From NCBI RefSeq assembly GCF_036746095.1, contig NZ_DAIOEU010000001.1:124001-188000 (forward strand): a stretch of DNA of 64,000 nucleotides, in the 5' to 3' direction. The notes under the pieces were generated by a model, which saw nothing but the letters and a program-made list of their open reading frames with translations, ran no database searches and had not been told where the DNA came from. Origin of the DNA: Dyella_B sp036746095 (GTDB taxonomy: Bacteria > Pseudomonadota > Gammaproteobacteria > Xanthomonadales > Rhodanobacteraceae). Shown piece after piece: positions 61,805-64,000 of the stretch (its first letter is position 1; the number at the start of each line of letters is the position of its first letter). The position numbers were made by a program, and so were the translations under genes.

Positions 61805-63257
61805 GGCGGATCGTCACGGTGGGCGAGGTGGCGTGTTCGGTGCGATGCGCGTATTCGTTCGCGAGCAGGGCATCCCATTGCGCATCCAGTGCGGCGCATG
61901 CCTGCGCGTCGTGTGCATCGGGCGACTGCCGCAGCGTGACTTGTGCATGCAGCAGGTCGCGGAAGCGGCGATAGAACTCCGAGTCGTAGGCGCCGCGGAA
62001 CATCATGGCGAGATCGCCGCTGTCGTCCCAATGGGTTTTCTTGCCAAGCTGGGCCTTCACCTGCTCATAGAACTTGGTGCCGGGCAGGGGATAGGAAACG
62101 CTCACGCCGATGTCGTCCGGCGCGGCTTGCGCCACCAGTTCGCGCGTGGCGAGCAGATCGTCCAGCTGCTCGCCGAGGTAGCCCAGCTGGATAAAAAAGC
62201 CCACGCGAACGCCGCGGGTTCCCAACCGTTCGCGTGCGGCAATCAATTCCGGCACTCGCGTGCCCTTGTTCATGGCATCCAGTACGCGCTGGCTGCCGCT
62301 TTCCGCGCCGATCCACGCTTCGGCACAGCCGGCTTGCGCCAGTGCATCGGCCATGCGTTCGCTGATCAGGTCGGCGCGGGTTTGAATGGTGAACGGTACC
62401 GAGCCGTCGGCAGCGCGCAGATGCTGGGCGAACTCGGTGACCCAGTCGATGTGGAAGCCGAAGATGTCGTCGGCCATCCAGATGTGGTCGGGCTGGAAGG
62501 TCTGCTTCAGGTAGGTCATTTCGGCAGCCATGTCCTGCGCGCTGCGCTGCTTGTAGTGGTTGCCCCAGATCGGCTTGGCGCACCAGGTGCAGCGGAACGG
62601 GCAGCCGCGCGAGGCGGCCATGTTGAGGCTGAAGTAGCCGTGCCGCTCGCGCCACATCGTGCGATAGCGGCCGATGTCGAGCAGGTCCCAGGCCGGACGC
62701 AGCGTCAGCCGCGGGTCCGGCGGCACCACGCCGATGCGCGTCACGTGCGTCTTTTCGCTGACCACGCTGGCGACGCCGGTGATGTTGGCGGTCCAGCTTG
62801 CGCTGTCGATGTCCGGATCGCGCGCCAGGCGGCCGATGAGCTCGTTCAAGGCGGCGATGCCTTCGCCGATCAGCACGGCGTGCGCACCTGCGGCAAGGAA
62901 GGCTTCCGGCTGATCGGACGCATCGGAGCCGGCCACGATCACGCGCACGCCTTGTGCCCGCGCTTCGCCGATCATGCGGCAGGCGGCATCGCGCATCACG
63001 CTCAGGCACATCTTGGTGAGGTAGTTGAAGTTGTCTTCGTAGAACACCACCACGTCCGGTTGCGCGGCGTGCAGCGAGGCGGCGTAGTCTTCGACGCCAT
63101 CGGCAAGCATGGCGTCGAACAGGCTCACCTCGTGTCCCATCTGCCTTAGCCAGGCGGCAATCTGGATCGTCGCCAGCGGGGGATAGGGTTTGCCGCGCTC
63201 CCATTGTTTCCGGTCGTACCGCAGGAAATAGGAGTGGCCGACCTGAATTTTCAGCAT
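61779..63257 (-). CDS. Radical SAM protein with B12-binding-like domain (second)
   Basis: A 492-residue enzyme beginning MLKIQVGHSYFLRYDRKQWE. Residues ~1-165 are a B12-binding-like Rossmann domain (VVVFYEDNFNYL ... VIVAGSDASDQPEAF ... LIGEG) without a DxHxxG motif. The radical SAM core uses C219-x3-C223-x2-C226 (CPFRCTWC) with the SAM-binding GAESGS segment near 320. It is similar in layout to the 56616 protein but diverged. It is divergent from the HprK-related kinase gene with a 155-bp gap and overlaps the nucleotidyltransferase gene. Product unknown. Confidence 0.83.
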   Translation of the reverse strand: MLKIQVGHSYFLRYDRKQWERGKPYPPLATIQIAAWLRQMGHEVSLFDAMLADGVEDYAASLHAAQPDVVVFYEDNFNYLTKMCLSVMRDAACRMIGEARAQGVRVIVAGSDASDQPEAFLAAGAHAVLIGEGIAALNELIGRLARDPDIDSASWTANITGVASVVSEKTHVTRIGVVPPDPRLTLRPAWDLLDIGRYRTMWRERHGYFSLNMAASRGCPFRCTWCAKPIWGNHYKQRSAQDMAAEMTYLKQTFQPDHIWMADDIFGFHIDWVTEFAQHLRAADGSVPFTIQTRADLISERMADALAQAGCAEAWIGAESGSQRVLDAMNKGTRVPELIAARERLGTRGVRVGFFIQLGYLGEQLDDLLATRELVAQAAPDDIGVSVSYPLPGTKFYEQVKAQLGKKTHWDDSGDLAMMFRGAYDSEFYRRFRDLLHAQVTLRQSPDAHDAQACAALDAQWDALLANEYAHRTEHATSPTVTIRHAATAQNC

Positions 63258-63412
63258 GTTATTTAGCGCCTCATGATCCTGGGAAACGCGGCGGGTGCAG
63301 TGCTGCGTGCCAGTGAGTGCGCCACGGCAGGTATTCGGTTGCGGCAACCTTTGCCGGTCTTGAGCGCACTCACGGCGGTCCCCATCGGCTGCCACGGATG
63401 CGTTCGACCAGC
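63258..63412. promoter_or_regulatory. 155-bp divergent region before the HprK-related kinase
   Basis: Presumed promoters of the radical SAM/nucleotidyltransferase pair (minus) and of the HprK-related kinase (plus). On the plus strand it is almost entirely covered by a 47-codon open frame (63273-63416) that ends in an ATGA overlap with the kinase start; see findings. Confidence 0.4.
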
Positions 63413-64000
63413 ATGACTTCACCTCCCCAGTCTGCCGCCTGCGAGCTTCATGCCGATCCATTCGGCGAGCGCTTGCCGCAGCCGCTAGCCGTGCACAAGC
63501 AACTGCTGGGCGGACGCTTTCGTTTCGAAAGCAACAGCCAGGCTTTGCTGCATCTGGTCGAGGCCGCGTATGGCGACGTGCCGCCGCATCGCCTGCCGCT
63601 CGTGGCACCCGAGCTACGCATCGAATTGCGGTTGGTACCGGGTCGGCATTTGCAGGATGCGGACGAGCCGCCACCGGTGCAGATGCAATCGGGCATGGAG
63701 CTGTTGCTTGGCGTGATCGATGCCGCGAACTATGCGGTGATTTCGCCACGGCAGCGGCAGGCGCTGATCGTGGCCTCCGAAGACATGCTCGCGTTTCCCT
63801 ATCACCTGCGCTACGAACTGATCGAGTTTGCCGTGTACGTACTGGCCACGCGCTGCCTTGGGCTGGTGCCCTTGCATGGCGCGTGCGTGGGCAGGGAAGG
63901 GCGCGGGGTGTTGTTGCTGGGTGGCAGTGGCGCAGGCAAGACGACGTTGGCCTTGCATGGGTTGCTGCACGGCCTGGAGTTTCTTTCCGAGGATGCCGTG
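63413..64000 (+). CDS. HprK-related P-loop kinase (3' end outside window)
   Basis: The first 196 residues of a kinase cut by the right edge. Residues ~1-150 form an N-terminal domain, and the P-loop GGSGAGKT (G170 to K176, T177) is followed by LALHGLLHGLEFLSEDAV, matching the HPr kinase/phosphorylase C-terminal fold (GESGSGKS-type). HprK-related proteins of this length occur with NTP_transf_5 nucleotidyltransferases and PqqD-like proteins in uncharacterised systems. ATG at 63398, five codons earlier, is also in frame; 63413 was chosen for its ATGA overlap with a small upstream frame. The PqqD-like partner, if any, would lie beyond the window. Confidence 0.8.
   Translation, partial: MTSPPQSAACELHADPFGERLPQPLAVHKQLLGGRFRFESNSQALLHLVEAAYGDVPPHRLPLVAPELRIELRLVPGRHLQDADEPPPVQMQSGMELLLGVIDAANYAVISPRQRQALIVASEDMLAFPYHLRYELIEFAVYVLATRCLGLVPLHGACVGREGRGVLLLGGSGAGKTTLALHGLLHGLEFLSEDAV

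Overview
The window is about 64 kb of high-GC bacterial chromosome, densely coding, with no rRNA, tRNA, CRISPR array, phage genes or intact transposase gene seen. The gene content fits a Xanthomonadales-type gammaproteobacterium, most likely Rhodanobacteraceae (Dyella, Luteibacter, Rhodanobacter or a relative). The pointers are a Xanthomonas/Caulobacter-type TonB-dependent receptor beside a LacI regulator and a GH2 enzyme, a filamentous-haemagglutinin-type adhesin, an IorAB-like molybdoenzyme, a T6SS TssA, and many REP-like hairpins built on CGTCATTCCCGCGAAAGCGGG. The taxonomic call is inference.

Layout. (1) 1-9.4 kb: the 3' part of a giant repetitive secreted adhesin, followed 17 bases later by a secreted protein of unknown function. 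(2) 9.4-16.1 kb: a REP cluster, an orphan tssA (minus), a 294-bp MITE-like element with 34-bp perfect terminal inverted repeats, a GH39 enzyme, a TolB-like propeller and a flavin disulfide oxidoreductase. (3) 16.2-25 kb: a two-subunit molybdenum hydroxylase (iorBA-like), an SDR, a TPR/CPBP membrane protease, an outer-membrane porin-like protein and a chemoreceptor. (4) 25-32 kb: a kelch/membrane/lipocalin-like fusion protein, then a translationally coupled operon of ECF sigma factor, zinc-finger anti-sigma factor and secreted subtilase. (5) 32-34.6 kb (minus): cytochrome b561, an outer-membrane cytochrome-porin fusion resembling Cyc2, then a soluble cytochrome c, together a possible trans-envelope electron path. 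(6) 35.1-43.6 kb (plus): a surface-polysaccharide cluster with FdtA-like ketoisomerase, LbH N-acyltransferase, beta-propeller protein, GNAT/FemAB-like protein, FdtB-like aminotransferase, Wzx, GT2, Wzy and Wzz. This suggests a dTDP-3-acylamino-3,6-dideoxyhexose exported by a Wzx/Wzy system. (7) 43.7-53.2 kb (minus): a sugar-utilisation locus of SGNH esterase, LacI regulator, TonB-dependent receptor and GH2 glycosidase. (8) 53.7-64 kb: two SAM methyltransferases, an amidohydrolase, two radical SAM proteins, two GT4 glycosyltransferases, an NTP_transf_5 nucleotidyltransferase and a truncated HprK-related kinase at the right edge. This last set resembles the poorly characterised HprK-related (HPr-rel-A-type) systems and is the best candidate for an undescribed biosynthetic system.

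Many neighbouring genes share 4-base ATGA start/stop overlaps, so operon assignments are fairly firm. Interspersed repeats occur in most intergenic gaps; one even supplies the last codons of wzz.
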